From contig JAMXDE010000058.1 of assembly GCA_026770025.1 (NCBI GenBank), forward strand, positions 186,001 through 250,000: 64,000 nucleotides of DNA, in the 5' to 3' direction. Shown here in pieces: positions 1 to 13,164 of the stretch. The notes beneath the pieces were generated by a model. The model saw only the letters and a list, made by a program, of their open reading frames with translations. It searched no databases and had not been told where the DNA came from. Origin of the DNA: Craspedostauros australis (taxonomy: Eukaryota; Bacillariophyta; Bacillariophyceae; Mastogloiales; Achnanthaceae). How positions within the stretch are numbered: position 1 is the first letter of the stretch; every line of letters begins with the position of its first letter. The position numbers and the translations under genes were made by a program.

Positions 1-932
1 TTGTTGTTGCTGCTGCTGTTATTGTTGCTGTTGCTGCTGCTGTGGTTCGAGCCATTCTTCTTACCAGGCTTCTTGCTGTTCTTCTCATCCTGTTCATTCG
101 CCTTGTGCATTGCAGCAACGGCCTCGTGCACCCAGTTCCCATTGGTGGGATCTTGGACATACCTCGTTCCACCGTCGCTCTGGTACGAAGCTATATTGTC
201 ATCGTCGGCACCAGCTCCAGACGCTGTCCCTTTGCCTCGGCCATCACCGTCGTCACCGTCGTTGGCCATGGAAAGGAACTGCTCCAGCTCGTTCTGCACA
301 TCTTCCTCTTCTTTGCTCTGTTCTTGCGTGCCGCTGCTCTTACCGCCATCGTCTCCCTCACTCTGGCCATCCCCTGCCGATGCGGAAGCAGCTTCGCTCT
401 GTTCTTCCGCCTGCTTCGCCCGTTCCAAAGTCTCCTGCATGCTGGGTTGCCGCAGCGCCTGAAACACAAGCTGCAAGTTGGGAAGCTTCGACAAGGCCAT
501 CCATTCCGGCGTGATGCCTTGCGCGAAGACGAGAAAGGCATCCGGATCCTCGTCTCCCTTGGCCACTTGTGACGACAGCGCACGGCAGGAAACCGCGTCT
601 GTGGACGTCGATGCGCCATCCGCATTGGGTTGCCTGCGATCCTGGTAGTACCATTTGGTGGCTGCCTCTTTCAGCACATCGATAGAGCTGACCGGCTTCC
701 ATTGCTGACTGCCTTGCTGACTGCCTTGCTCTTCTGAGGCAGCACCAGCGGCCGTGTCCACCACCATGGTCTGCGGCGTGAGGATGGTGGGAAGGCCCTC
801 CCTGGCTGGAACCAACAGCTTGCAGATCTGACGGATGGAAAGCGTGGTCGTTGACACAGTCCCGCTCTTCGGATTCTGGTAGTAATACCGCGGCTCATCC
901 AGCGCCATGTCGTTTGCGCCTGCGTCCGTCAT
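1..932 (-). CDS. GYF-like tandem-domain protein, possible Tat-SF1/CUS2-type splicing factor (3' part missing)
   Basis: The reading frame opens at the ATG at 932 and stays open for about 310 codons to the left edge, so the C-terminus is outside the window. Two repeats have the spacing of GYF_2-like modules: residues about 14-90 begin PRYYYQNPKSG and end in WKPVSSIDVL, and residues about 92-170 begin KWYYQDRRQ and end in PEWMALSKLPNL. Residues about 170-235 are acidic and Glu/Gln-rich, followed by RYVQDPTNGNWVHE, which resembles the short aromatic motif that precedes the first RRM in Tat-SF1/CUS2 U2-snRNP factors. The frame then runs into a Ser/Asn tract at the edge. No RRM is visible, so the Tat-SF1 assignment is an inference; a GYF-like adaptor of another family is the main alternative. 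The gene was chosen over several overlapping frames because only this one gives coherent domains. Confidence 0.5.
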   Translation of the reverse strand, partial: MTDAGANDMALDEPRYYYQNPKSGTVSTTTLSIRQICKLLVPAREGLPTILTPQTMVVDTAAGAASEEQGSQQGSQQWKPVSSIDVLKEAATKWYYQDRRQPNADGASTSTDAVSCRALSSQVAKGDEDPDAFLVFAQGITPEWMALSKLPNLQLVFQALRQPSMQETLERAKQAEEQSEAASASAGDGQSEGDDGGKSSGTQEQSKEEEDVQNELEQFLSMANDGDDGDGRGKGTASGAGADDDNIASYQSDGGTRYVQDPTNGNWVHEAVAAMHKANEQDEKNSKKPGKKNGSNHSSSNSNNNSSSNN

Positions 933-1589
933 CGCGTCTGCTCTTCGGAGGACTCGGACCCGCAATAGGATGCTTCACTTCCTTCTGATCAAGAGGGTTA
1001 TATGATATAATGCTAAGCTTCGCCTTTGACTTTGTCTCTGTCGATCCATTGATCTATTGATCTGCTGGTCTACTGCCGTGGTTGTGCACACCCATCGTCA
1101 ATCATCCACACCTCCTCTCCGTCTTCGCATCTCTCTCACAACAACCAAACAACTCTATGCGGGACTCGAATAGGACTGGATAGGATACCATTTGTCTGTG
1201 CTGCTGTGCGTCAGCGTGGATGTTGGAACCAACCATCCAAAACCATCGCGTGGAAACAGCCAACTCGCGGCCACGATCGAACCGCACCATCCAAAATCAT
1301 CGTCGCCTCAATCTGCCCACCGCTCTACCTGCGCTCTGCTCTGCGAGCACCACTGTACTTGCGTTGGCGAAATTCATTACGGCTATTGTAACGGTATGAA
1401 CTCCCTGCTAGTCTTACATTGTACATTCGGTGCTACTACCCCATCAGCGGATGATGGCGCGGATGGTATGTCCAGAGCAGGTTGTTGTTGGGTGGTTGTT
1501 TGATTGTTGGTTCTTACACCACACGCCCCACGCCCCACGCCCCACACCACACACCACACACCCGCGAAAAGGCTGTGCTCGCCCTGCTC
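933..1589. other. intergenic region upstream of the GYF-like gene
   Basis: About 650 bases lie between the start of the minus-strand GYF-like gene and the stop of the minus-strand chitin synthase, so it should hold the promoter of the first and the 3' UTR of the second. A TATA-like AT run (ttatatgatataatgc) lies near 998-1013. A short imperfect CCACACC/CCCCACG repeat lies near 1517-1560. No coding sequence is supported. Confidence 0.5.
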
Positions 1590-4500
1590 TTAACCCAAGT
1601 CGGGTTCGTACTTCATGTTGCGGTAATCTGCGTTGCTTTTCCTTGGCTCTTTGTAGTCGTCGTCGTCGTGACCAACAAGCTTGCGGATCTTCTGTCGATC
1701 CAGAATGCCTGTGGTGAAGTCCATTGGAATTTGTTCCATCACGTCGATGGCGTTTTCGTGCTCGTCCAAAGAAATGTCGTCGCCGCTTTCGTCGTACTCG
1801 TTCGTCGCATCGGGGTCCTTTGATGCCCTCGGCTTCTTCTTCTTCTTCGTGCCAGGCTTCTTCGCGGTGCTGCCCGATTTGGACTTGCGGCTGGCCACGC
1901 TCTTGGTGGATGGTTTCCTTTGCTTTGGTGCAGAGGATTTGGTTCGCTTCTTCCTGGTTGGCTTTGCCGCTGCGGCACCCTCTGCGGTGTTCATTTCTGT
2001 GGATGCCTCCTCTTCATCCCCCTCCTCGATGGTCTTGATTCTGCTCTTCTTCTTGTTTCCTGAACTGCTCTTCTTCGATTTCGTGGGAGCGCTGCTTGAT
2101 GGTTTGCTGCTGCTCTTCGACTTTGACGAGGTTGCTTTTTTGCCGGAAGATCGAGACTTTGACGCCTTCTTCGGAGATTCCATGGCTTCACTGTCGTCGC
2201 CATCATCGTCATGCCTGATGGTGCTGCTGGCAGTGCTTGCACCATCCAGATCTTGCGCCCTGCTCGGCGCAGGCGCAGGTGGGTCGTTCGTATCGAGCAG
2301 ATCGACTGGCTGCGCAGCTGGGGGGTCTACTTTGCTGGACCCTGTGCTTCGCGATGACCTGCGCAGACTGGAGTCGGAGATGTTGGCTCCGCCCGCGCTG
2401 GGGTCAGACACGAGCGTGTGGGCAGAATCCATGCCTTCGATCTCTTCATCCACGAATTTCTCTTGCTTGATCTTGGGCTTTGACGCTGGCTTCTTCTTCT
2501 TCTTCGCCGTCGTTGCGCCCTGGCCAGCCGCCTTGCCCTTGCTCTTCCTTGAGGTGGTGGACTTCTTGGATGCCACAGACTTCTTGGAGGCGACAGACCT
2601 CTTGGACGACGGGCGTTTCTTTTTGGGGGCAGATTTTGATGCACCGGCATTGTCACCCAGTTGTTCTGATGTCAGTTCGTCACCCTCGAATGATTTCGCA
2701 TCAGTGTCGCGAGATGCCCACGACACCTTCTTGTGATTGTCAGGGTTATCACCTGAGGACTCCGAGGACTCGTGCGGCTGGGTGATGTTCGTGACCTTGC
2801 TGTCACCCGATCCCTTCGTCCGATTCTTCCTGTTGGGCTTCTGTACATTCGGGGTTGGCGCAGCGCCCTTCTCGTTGCTCTGTGGCGCAGCACCCCTGGT
2901 CTTGTCATTGCCATCGTTCTTGGCTTTGTTGACGTCATCTTTGTCCTTGTCCGAGCCTCCGGTTTCTTCCGAATCGCCTTCATCTATTCCCTCCGATTCT
3001 TCCTTCTCCTCCTTTTCTTCAGAAGCGGCGACTTCTCTCGTCTTTCCCCAACCGAAGTCGTCCATGTTGAAGACGGAGTAGACGGGAAGGTACAGGTAGA
3101 ACACTGGGATACCGAGGAATGTGTAGATGATGAACCAAACCAAGTAATCCCAGCGTGCGCGAAAGAGGAACGGGAGCATCGTCAAGACGATGGTGGTGAT
3201 GAAGAAGTAAATGACGAGAGGGTCCGATGTCGACGGGTCCATCGCAATTGAGACGATCAGGAACACCAAGTAGATGATGCTTGCTGGGAGTATCAGAGTC
3301 GTTATGATGTCGCAAATCACCACAGTCTTCATCGAGCAGCAGAAGATTCCGCACATGGTCTTCACCTTCAGCAGCTCGAACATATTGTGCAAGGTCGAGT
3401 TGATCCACCGACGGCGCTGGCTCAGCAGGATGCTGAAGGTGTGCGGCACGATGGTCCAGCAAACGGCTTCGGGGACGAACTGGAGGTACATGCCCGCGAA
3501 GGTTTGCAGCAGCAGCGTGGTCAGCATGCGGTCCTCGCCCAGCTCGAAGAGGTTCTTTTCGTGCAGCGATGAGATGTCATTTCTGGAGTACTGCTTGAGG
3601 ATGATGTCGTTGGAGATCAGCGGGTTCATTTCGTCCGTGTACAGCCGGTACATCGTGAAGCATCCTGGCAGACAGGTTACGCACCCGAAGACACTCTCGA
3701 AGGCCTTCTTCATGTGGTGACTGGAGAAGTACTCGAAGACTTGGATCATCGTGACCCAGCTCTGCGACTTGTTGTCGACCTGTGTTTCGCCGCAGCATGC
3801 CAGTGTCTTGGGGTTGCGTTCCAGGCAGTAGACCAGATGCCTGACTGCGTCTTCAGCCACACGAGTGTCAGCATCAATCGCCATGAGGTACTCGATGTCG
3901 CGCAGCGGCACGCCCAGCCAGTCCAGGTCTTGCTTCACCTTGATATCAAGCTCAACGGGTTCACGGTTGTAATGCAGACGGTTCAGCATGTGCGCCAGAA
4001 GCAGCTGACTGTCACGCTTTCCGCGATTGCCGGCTCTGGGCGTGTTCCTCTCGTCGTCGCCACCCTGCTTCACGATCACCATGTACTTGAGGTTATGCGT
4101 GTTGCGTCCAATGCGCTTCTCGTAGTTGCCGGAATACACGCTGGCGTAGTTCTGCGTATTCTTTCCGATGCTCACGTATTCGTACGCCTCGTCGTCATTG
4201 TCGAATTCAAAGCCGAGGATGCGCCCGAGCGTCGCCGGTGTGCTGCATGGTTCGCCACGGCCTGTGATCACACCGTCCGCAACAACCACCATGATTCTGT
4301 TCTCCTCGGGGTAGTCATTGAGCAGGACGCTATCGATGGTTTTGCGGAGTTCGTTGTCGGATTCGTTGTAGCATGGGACCATGACCATGACTGCGGCCGC
4401 CAAGTCCTCGTCCGTGAAGCTGGGGATGCGCCTTGCGAGGTACATCAACGAACACAGAACCTGGATCGCCATCATACCAGTGAAGAGGAACAGGAGGACG

Positions 4501-7500
4501 AGGATGAAGATGCTGATCCCCTCGCACGCCTTGTTCTCTCGTTGGTCCACCATGCCGACATAGAAGAGCTCGTCCAAGCACCTGTTTTTGTTTGGTTGCG
4601 TGTATTTTGTTATTGTTGGATTGTTGGCAGGATGTGTGATGCAGCGAGTCCCAGCCGGAAGAGAAGAAGAAGGAGGAGGAGCGGCAGCAGCACAGCCACA
4701 AACAAATGCGGATGTAATTGCAATTGCAAATGCAAAGAGGAAGACGAGAATGGAAGTTAGCAAGATATACAGGACGTACCCTAATGGAATGGAAACATGT
4801 GCAACAGTGCGTGCGATTTCGAAGAGACACGAGCCAAGAGCGACAATGGTGCCGGATCGGCAGGTGCGACTGTGCATCGCACCAACTCAATGCCAATGCC
4901 AATCCCAATCCCATTGTCAACGGGAGCCGCAGCCGAAACAGCCAGCAGAGCACATTCAGACTTACTTTTGATATTCTCCATTCGGAAAGACGAAGTCGTA
5001 CAGCTCCGTCGCATCCTCGTTGAGCTTGTTGATGATCAAGGAGTTCAGTTCCGGGGCCAGGTAGGCGAATTCATGATCCGGATCGAGGATGAATGTCCCG
5101 GTGGCTTCATCCTGCATCGGGAGAACGTAGGAAGTGACATCGTAGACAAGGTTTCTGATCCTGATGGAATGCCGGCCGGTCATGAAGCCGTCCTTGCGGA
5201 AACGGAATTTCTCAAAGAGAAGGTCACCTGCGATGAAGTCGGCCATCACTTCGTGCGCCGCCGCCATGCCGACAGTTTTGTGGCAGTGGACCTTGCGCAG
5301 AATATCCACGTCCGTCAGGTCGTTGCACTGGGGTTCCAACTCCCTGGCCTTTGCATTCTCCATGTTGAGACAGATCTCCGGGAGGTTGCCTGGTGGCAAT
5401 CGGGGGAATACGCGCGACGAGTCCTGACCAGTGAAGTAGTCGATGGCCTGGCTGCCGCCTGGATGCACGTCGAAGTAGCTATCCATCTTGATAACTTTCC
5501 CAAACACAGCAGAAAGATCGTTGCTCTTGTCCAGCATGTCTTCCACCGAGTACATGGTATCCTCCCGGCAGAGGTAGGCGGGGAAGAAGGCCAAGCCGCC
5601 GACGATGACGATACTGATGACAAAGAAGATGAGCACGATAGTGGCCTTTTCTCTGTGAAGATGGAAAACAAAGAGACATGGTCAGCAGTTGCGCACCGAC
5701 GTTTCATCGGCGATCATTGCATGGTTCCAATAAAGCGGGGCACGTTGTGAAATGATACGGTTGACAGTTGCATAATTGCACAGTTGGAGAATGGGAATGT
5801 GTGAGTGTGATGCATAGAATGAGAACGTTCACAGATTATCGGCAACGCGATGGTAAATGCTCCATGTCTTCAACAACAACAACAAAAGAGCAATAGAAGA
5901 GTACACTTGGCATGATTGTCGCACGCGACACCAAAGTGCTTGTCGCAGAGACGAGTGCATGTGGCACAAGTGCTGTGCCGACACTTTCCGACGCACCTCC
6001 ATGCCAACTTGGCGGCCGCGCCCTTCCTGGGGACGAACATATCCGGCAACCAGAAGGTGCAGATCATGCAGAACGATCTCCACATTTGGGCACCGGGTGG
6101 ATCGCTTTCTCGTTCTCTCTGCTCCAGCGGTGGTTCGAACAGCGAGGAGTTGCCGGCACGGTTCTTGTGAGCGCCGGAGTGGGAGCTGTTCCAGTCCAAC
6201 CGAGCCTTGCGTTCGGAACGGATGTCGTCGATGTTGCGGGTTCCTCGAGAGACGCCGCTGCGGGTGGTGCGCATGCCTTGAGACATGCCGCCGACACTGC
6301 CGCCGCCTGAGTGATTCTGGCGCAGCACGCTTTGCAGCACATCGGGATCCAGCTCGTCTCTCTGGTAGAGGGATTGGTTCTCGTCACCGATGAAGGTAAT
6401 TTCATCTCTGCTGTTGACCGACGACGTCAAGGCTTGTGTCGCGTTGTCGTAGTTGTAGTCATCCGTGATGATGAGCGAGTCGATGGGCGCGTTGTGGCCC
6501 ATTGGCTGTCCGTAGAACTCGTCTTGCATCATGCCATTCTGCGGTCCCATTCCCATCCCGTTGTTCATGCCGTTCGGCGGTCCCATCCCCATCCCGTTGT
6601 TCATCCCATCGTTCATGCCGTTGGGATCGTTGTATCCGCCGATGGAACCACCCATGTCTCCGTAATCCTCTTCCACGGAGTGATGGAATGACTGGGGCTG
6701 CGGCGGTGGCGTGGGATCCAGCCCCAGCATGCCGTCGTCGATGGCAGCATCTTCGATTTCTCCGTCCTCGTTCATGGCATCCAGGTTGGCGATCTCGATC
6801 TTGGGTTGCTGCGAGGCCTTGTCGGGATCGTCGTCATCGCCGCCGAGCAAGGGATCGTCCTCGCCGTTGTTGCTGGACGTTTCGTGGTTGAGCGGCTCAT
6901 CTGGATCGGAGACGGGGTTGAGCGATCGTGTGGAATCGGGCACCACCTGGGTCGTGCCGTGGATGTAGTCCTTCTCGTCGGCGACGGGAGCGGACATGCC
7001 CATTGGCATGGGGACGGACATGCCCATGTCGTCATGGTAGAACTGCTGGTTTGGATTGGGCGCTCCCATCATGGGGTTGATGCCGTAGTCTCCTGCCATG
7101 ATGGGCATGTTGGGCACCGTCTGCATGCCGGAATGCAACGATCTGTCGTCGAGGCCGCCTCCAAAGTTGACCCCGAGGGAGTTGCTGACGTTTCCGACGA
7201 CGCTGCTGCTGCCGCTGGGCAGTCCGTGGAAGGCGGGGTTCGTGTAGAACTGCTGGCGCGCGGTTCTTGGGTCCGCGTAGTAGTCCATGGATTGCGTACG
7301 GTCGGGTGCGCGTCGTTGGTGCGGTCCTCCCTGCATCTGCTGCTGCATCTGCATTTCCATCTGCATGTTGTGAAGTTCGTGGGGGTCGGACGCTGCGCGC
7401 ATGCCGCCGCCCATGCGGTTGCGCATCGGTCCCGGTGACTTGGAGCGTCCCGTGTTGACGTGGCGGCCGAACCTGCCTGGGGACTTGGACCTTCCTATGT

Positions 7501-8788
7501 TGGATCGCAGGGCCCCAGGCGAGACGGACCTTCCGAGGCTTTGGCGTCCTCGGAATGCGCCTGGCGACTTGGAGCGCCCCATGTTGGCTCTGTTCATGCT
7601 GGCGCGTCCGCGCAGAGCTCCCGGCGATCGGGATCTGCCGAAGTTATCATTGCTGGCGACCGAGTGGGCATCTCCCATGTACATTGGCTGCTGTTGCTGC
7701 TGGTACATCTGCTGTTGACCCATGGGTGGGACGGACATGGTGTCGTAGAAGTTGTCATGCGGTTGCTGCTGCTGCATTTGCATCTGGTGCTGCATGCGAG
7801 GTGGCATGGAGTAGTTTGAGTTGTTGCGCTGGGGTGGCATGTTTTGGGCCCCGTGCGCCGATTGCGAGTGCATGTCGTTGTTATTGTAACCGGCCACCAT
7901 GGCGCGACGGCCGCTGCGAGGCCTGCGGCTGTGGCTGTTGGTGCTGACGACGCTGGCCCCGCCGCTCATGCCGTTTCCGAAGCCAATGTTATGGCTGTGA
8001 TTGCTTTGGTCGTTGTAGCCGGTGGCGCTGGCAGTGCCTGCCATGTCGACCCTGGCCGGGCCGGAAGGTCTGGATCGTCCCCTTGGGCGGATCTGCGACG
8101 TTGGCTGTACCGGGGGCGGCGACGATTCGACGGATACGGAAGCGGAGGATATGGATTCGTTGCCGCTGAGAACCGTCCCGTTATCGCTCACATGCATGGG
8201 TGCAGGTTGTTGATGCGGTGGCGGTGCCTGTGCTGGTGGTTGTGGAGGCGCCTGCTGTTGCGGTTGCTGCTGCCGGGCCGGTGCGAATCCTTCCTTCTTG
8301 GCCACGGAGGGCTTGACGTTGGCCACCTCGTTAGGCGGAGCCTGCGGCATCTGGGTCTGCAGAGTCCTGAGCTGATCCATGAGGACCTGGTTCTGCTGAT
8401 TGAGACGGTCCAGCTCCTGCTCCGTCGCGTGCTGGTGTGGGTTCTGGAGCTTCTCCTGGATCTGTCGCATCTGCTGTTCGTAGAGCTGCTGCTGCTGTTC
8501 TGCCATGGTCTGCACCAGGTGGGTCTGCTCGTCCATCATCTGTTCAAGCTGCGCTCTGCGTCCGTGCATGGGAGACCGCGCTGGGTTGTCGAAGAATGCG
8601 CCTCCGTCGAGTTCCTGCACGAGGGCTCCAACTCCCGGCTTCTGTTGTTGTTGTTGCTGCTGTTGCTGCTGCGTAGTGGATGGTCCTGTTGGTGGTGAAG
8701 AGCTGTCTGGATCTATGCGAGATGGTCGGGAGATTCCCTCTCTCGGTTCGGCACCTGCTGATGTCCCTGCGGCGCCGTCTGGATCCAT
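1590..8788 (-). CDS. CHS: chitin synthase with cytochrome-b5-like domain and long disordered N-terminus (3 exons)
   Basis: Processive membrane glycosyltransferase that would make chitin from UDP-GlcNAc. Exons are 8788-5997, 5652-4966 and 4581-1590; introns of 344 and 384 nt have GTGCGT/ACAG and GTAAGT/ACAG ends and join in frame, giving about 2156 residues. Residues 1-900 are low-complexity (Gln, Asn, Gly, Met) with five GRS-x-SPG repeats. A TM pair spans the first junction (WRSFCMICTFWLPDMF; EKATIVLIFFVISIVIVGG). Residues about 965-1060 carry the b5-like GKVIKMDSYFDVHPGG motif, as in class V/VII fungal enzymes. The catalytic part shows DAD (about 1396), GEDR (1508), QRRRW (1548) and the terminal DDFGWGKTR (about 1669) between TM segments. 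There is no myosin head. A Lys/Ser-rich tail of about 480 residues follows. The start is the first ATG in frame; codons upstream of it lack another. Confidence 0.93.
7400..7650 (-). repeat. GRS-x-SPG coding repeats in the chitin synthase N-terminus
   Basis: Within the first exon of the chitin synthase five copies of G-R-S-(K/R/V)-S-P-G recur at intervals of about 15-18 residues, with Arg/Gly/Asn-rich linkers between them. The SP dipeptides are candidate proline-directed kinase sites. The DNA copies are similar but not identical, so the array is not a recent expansion. Confidence 0.75.
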
Positions 8789-8795
8789 TGTTGCA

Positions 8796-8820
8796 GTGTG
8801 TGAGTGTGAGTGTGAGTGTG
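8796..8820. repeat. GTGTGA microsatellite in the chitin synthase leader
   Basis: About four copies of a six-base GTGTGA unit lie directly 5' of the chitin synthase ATG on its transcribed side. Copy number could vary between alleles. Confidence 0.8.
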
Positions 8821-9063
8821 TTAGCTTGTGGTGGTTTGTGTCCTGCGTTGTGCTGCCCTGCGACGTCTGACGTCTGAGGAACCCTTCGTTCCAACTACTC
8901 ACACGATTGATAGAGCAGGGGAAGAGTGTTGTATGTCAATGTCCTGCAATGTCAGATTGTGGAGTCTGTGGAGTCTGCAAGATGTGACTGAGTTGGTCGA
9001 TCGTGTGACACACAAGCTGCCCTTTCGTTCTTTTCCAATTGCCTTTGTGTATGCCTCAGTGTA

Positions 9064-9123
9064 TGCCTTTGCCTTTGCCTGTGCCTTTGCCTGTGCCTTT
9101 GCCTTTGCCTGTGCCTTTGCCTT
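9064..9123. repeat. TGCCTT/TGCCTG hexamer microsatellite
   Basis: About ten consecutive six-base units alternate between TGCCTT and TGCCTG. The tract lies in the non-coding stretch upstream of the chitin synthase. Frames reading through it yield Ala/Phe/Cys or Lys/Ala repeats and are not genes. Confidence 0.85.
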
Positions 9124-12100
9124 AGTGTTTGTAGAGAGCAGGAAGAGGAAGATGGTCAAGAGACAGTGTCCAACTGGCGATGAAAGTCACGATGATGGTG
9201 AGAGCGAAGCCGATGGAGGATCTCCGGAAGACCGCAGGTCACAAATCAACTCGAGGTTGCTGCGAGAAGTCACGGACTTGTTGGTTGCTGGTCGATACTC
9301 GTTGATTGTTGATTGGAGCAGAGCGAGTCTAACCGCCGAGAAGGTCGCCAGATTGCAAGTTCTCTCTCTCTTTGGCTTTCGCGATGCTTCGTTCGTGTTG
9401 TATAATAGCTCGAAGTGTTGCGTGCTTGCGATGATGCCGATGCCAATACTAATGCCAATCCTGATGAGAGCATAACATGATGTCGTTGGGCATGAGCGTG
9501 AGCGTGAGCATGGCAAGATAAGCCATGATGCGCGAGGAAAGAGATGGGAGATAGAACAGAACGTGAGGATTGGCGAAGTCGGAAGGACAAGGCGACGCCG
9601 ATTGAGTCTTCGTCCAAACAAGCTCTCTGCTTGTTTGCTTCCTTGCTGGAGTATAGCAGTTGGTTTCCAACATGAACTTCGCCCTTGATGGATGACATCA
9701 TGGTTGCAAGCATGAACCGCCAAGCAATACCCAGACATATGCAGACACCCACAGACACACTCTCTTCTCCATTGAGCTCTCTCGTGCTTGTGTTGATGCT
9801 CGTGTTGATGCTCGTGCTGCCAGCCCGCTGACTCACTCACTCACTCACTCTATGTGCTTCGTCTTGGTAATCAGCCGCGCTCGTTGTTGTGCTCGTGGAT
9901 ATAGTACAGACCAGCGATGCAACCACCGCAGAGTTCAGCCTGTGCCGTCTCGTCCCCTCCTATTCTACTATCCTTGTCCTGTGATGCCTTGTCCTGTGTG
10001 CTCTCTGTGCTCTCTGTGTATGTGATGCTGTGCGAGTTCCCAAACAAGGATCGTCAACGAAAACGCGCGAAATGGAGGCACAACGGTCGATGTCGATGTC
10101 GTGGTGTTGCTCTTGACCTTCCTCTTGCGCTGGCTCAATGGAATGGTATAAAAGTTAACGGAATGTGTTGATGGCAACAGAGTAACGTTGAATGAACATG
10201 CACCGATCTCGGTGTGCAAGTGATGCTGCGGTTGTTGTTGATGCTACTCTGACTTTCTTGGTGACTGTCTTGCTTGCTGACTTGGATGCGCACAACGCCA
10301 GCGGAATGTTTCGGCAATGGCGCTTTTTTGGACACAAGGGCACAGAAAACGCGATGACCGCGATGTTTTTGTTGGCGGCAGCTGATCGTGGTCACAAGCA
10401 GCGCGATCGTTGCGTGTTGAAAACCGAACGTTCGTGAAAAGCCCGCCAGTGTCGCTGTGCCAGCCTTCTGTGCATCGCACAATCTGTACTGTACGTGGAC
10501 GTCTACGCGTACGAGACCGTGTATTTGTACTCTCCGGTGACTTTACCTCGTTCCGTCCAAGAGCATGGCTGTTGATGCGAGCACAGCTCTCTGCACAGGC
10601 ACAGCAAAGGCAAAAAAGAGGCACAACAACTGTTCTTGCCACCGCGCCCAACGGGTCATCGAACTATCGTACATGTATGCAGTCTTGTGGCACGAGCACC
10701 TCACAAGTAATGTCCACACCAGTCATTAATTATACGCTGCGACATGCACAGGACGCACATTCTGCGGTTGGCTTTTATGGGCGAGATTGCAGTGTTCGTG
10801 AACGGATTAAGCCCCCGTCTACCAAACAGCTCCCGAGGCTCTTAGCACAGAGCCAAAAGCCCCAAACAACATGTTCATCGCATCACGGCTGTGTTCTCTT
10901 CGTTTCTTCATACGAGTGGTTACTTGGAAACACGATTTGATCTGTACCTCGCATGTGACGTCTACGTACAAGTCGGTCATCGTCGAAGCTGTACTCGGAG
11001 CTCTTGCCGAGCATAGCAGTTGTACGCAAGGATACTCTCTGCAAAGAATCTCCCAATCACCTCAAAACGCACCATCTTCGGAACACAACAGCAAGAGTGC
11101 CTGCAGAGAGCCAAGGGAAGATTCGAACACAAACGAGAGTCGATACAATACTATTATAGCTACAAATAGCACGCCATCATCGTCATCATCATCAATAGAA
11201 ACAGAAACAGAAACAGAAACAGACAACACGAAGAGTCGGTCTCATCTTCGTTCCCTCCCTCCTTCCACACCAGATCACCTCCTCCAGATCAACCAGTTTC
11301 CATGCCAAACAGCGACACGCCAGGAAGCTTGCCAACGATCTTCTCCCAATCCCATGTTTCGCTCTTCCACAAAAGCGAAATTTGGAAAAGACGTTCCCTT
11401 CGCTCTACATGAATGACATTTTCCAGACATCGCGAACGCAGAGACAAATGACCGATCTTCGGAAAGCAGGGCTATTCTATTCGCGTGTCTGAGTGACGAT
11501 TTTCTTTGTTTTGGTCCATGTTGTCGAAATTGGACTTGTTGGACTGAAGCCGTGTGGCTGTTGGTCCACCGAGTCGATGAAAGTGACGCTGTTGCCGTTT
11601 TCGGGGAATCGTAAAGAGTGATGATGTCACCGGGCTTCTTTGTTGTTGGGGACGGAACTATCAATTCGACCAGCGTTCCATCAGGGTGTGAGTTAATTTC
11701 GTGTTTGTGTGCGTGCGTGACACTTGCGCTCGGCATCATGACAGGTGGTGCGACAAGGGTGATGATGTTTGGCAAGCTGCTGCTTAACGAAAGGAGATGA
11801 TGGTGAGACATGCGAGCTTGTCATTCGCCATGTCGCCTTCCGTGTGTAGCGCGAGCACGACCAGTTTGTGGGTGTGATTGACTGCTTCATGTTGAGTGTT
11901 GTGTGCGGTTCATTCGGGAAGTACGGTAGCAGAATGCGCGCATTGTTCGTTGTTTCCGTACTACCGAGATGTCTGTTTAACGAGGCAATATTGAAAAGGT
12001 TGGCGGAACGCATAAATGTAAAATGACACATAAATGAAGGCAACAACTTAACTACTGGACTGTACCATCACGCGCTGTCTGGGGCGCTTTTGATTGGCGA

Positions 12101-13164
12101 TGTGTGCGCCAAGTTCACGCATTGGGACGGATGCGGGCTTACTTTCGGCTCTCTCCTTCCTTCGAGGCGAAGAACGCCACATTTGACTCTTCGTGGTGCG
12201 ACGAACGGGCAACGAACACAGCGTGAGAGTACAGGAACAGAAGCACACACACGAGCGACACACGCACCCGCACCAGAGGTTCACGAACAAACAAGGGCGC
12301 AACGAAGAGAGCGTGTACCGCGTGGATGTGTATTTGCGATCATTGGTGGTATTGCCGTAGATGGCGTACTGACACATGGTAGTGTGCACGTATGTAGCGT
12401 ATGAGTAGAACGCGGCAACGAGCTGTGCAGAAACGCCCAATCCCTTCTCGGCACATCACGAGAGCCTGTGAACGAACAAAATGAAAAGCCAAACAAAGAG
12501 GCACTGTGCACAACAGCCAACAACGAAAATGAGCGTCGCAGCCTCCAACCACGCAACCAAAACCAAAACAACGCACACGCCAAGGACTTCTACTCGTGGT
12601 TGTGGTTGCGCTCTTCGTGCTCATTGCAGTATTTGTACGGAACGCAAGGCGCGAAACAACGCGGGCACGAAGAGAATGGCACGAAGAAAATACCGGCACC
12701 AAGAACAACACGAAACAGCGCTGTGTCGCACAACGACGGTGACAGAAAATCAAACAGCACAACACCGCACCTCACGCGCGCTTCTTCCGCACGAAGCAAG
12801 ACAACAAGACACAACAGACGGCAAGAACGCGCGCAATCCTCACAACAAATCACAAAAAGCAAGAAACGACGGCAACTCCCATTTCTTTCCTTCTTTCCTT
12901 CCTTCGTTCTGTCGATTCATGGATCAGCCAACCCAACCAAACGATCACTCTTCCATTGCTTAATCCATTGATTGAATCCATTGATCGATTGATTGATCGA
13001 TTGATTGATTGAGGGAAAGGCAAGGACAGTTGAAAGTGGAAGCTGTTCATCTTTGGCTGATCTTGCTCCAATCATCATCAGCACAACACAAAGCAGAAGA
13101 GAGCAAGAAGAGTTCGCCGCAATTCGGACTTTGCTTCGACTCAGCCTACGTCCAAGCTTGGATG

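Noticed and set aside
3714-4760. 348-codon plus-strand frame opposite the chitin synthase catalytic region
   Set aside because: Antisense shadow of the conserved domain; it also runs through the second intron.
9187-9840. 217-codon minus-strand frame upstream of the chitin synthase
   Set aside because: No domain, heavy overlap with other frames, Ser/His/Arg composition and repeat-derived ends; most likely non-coding.
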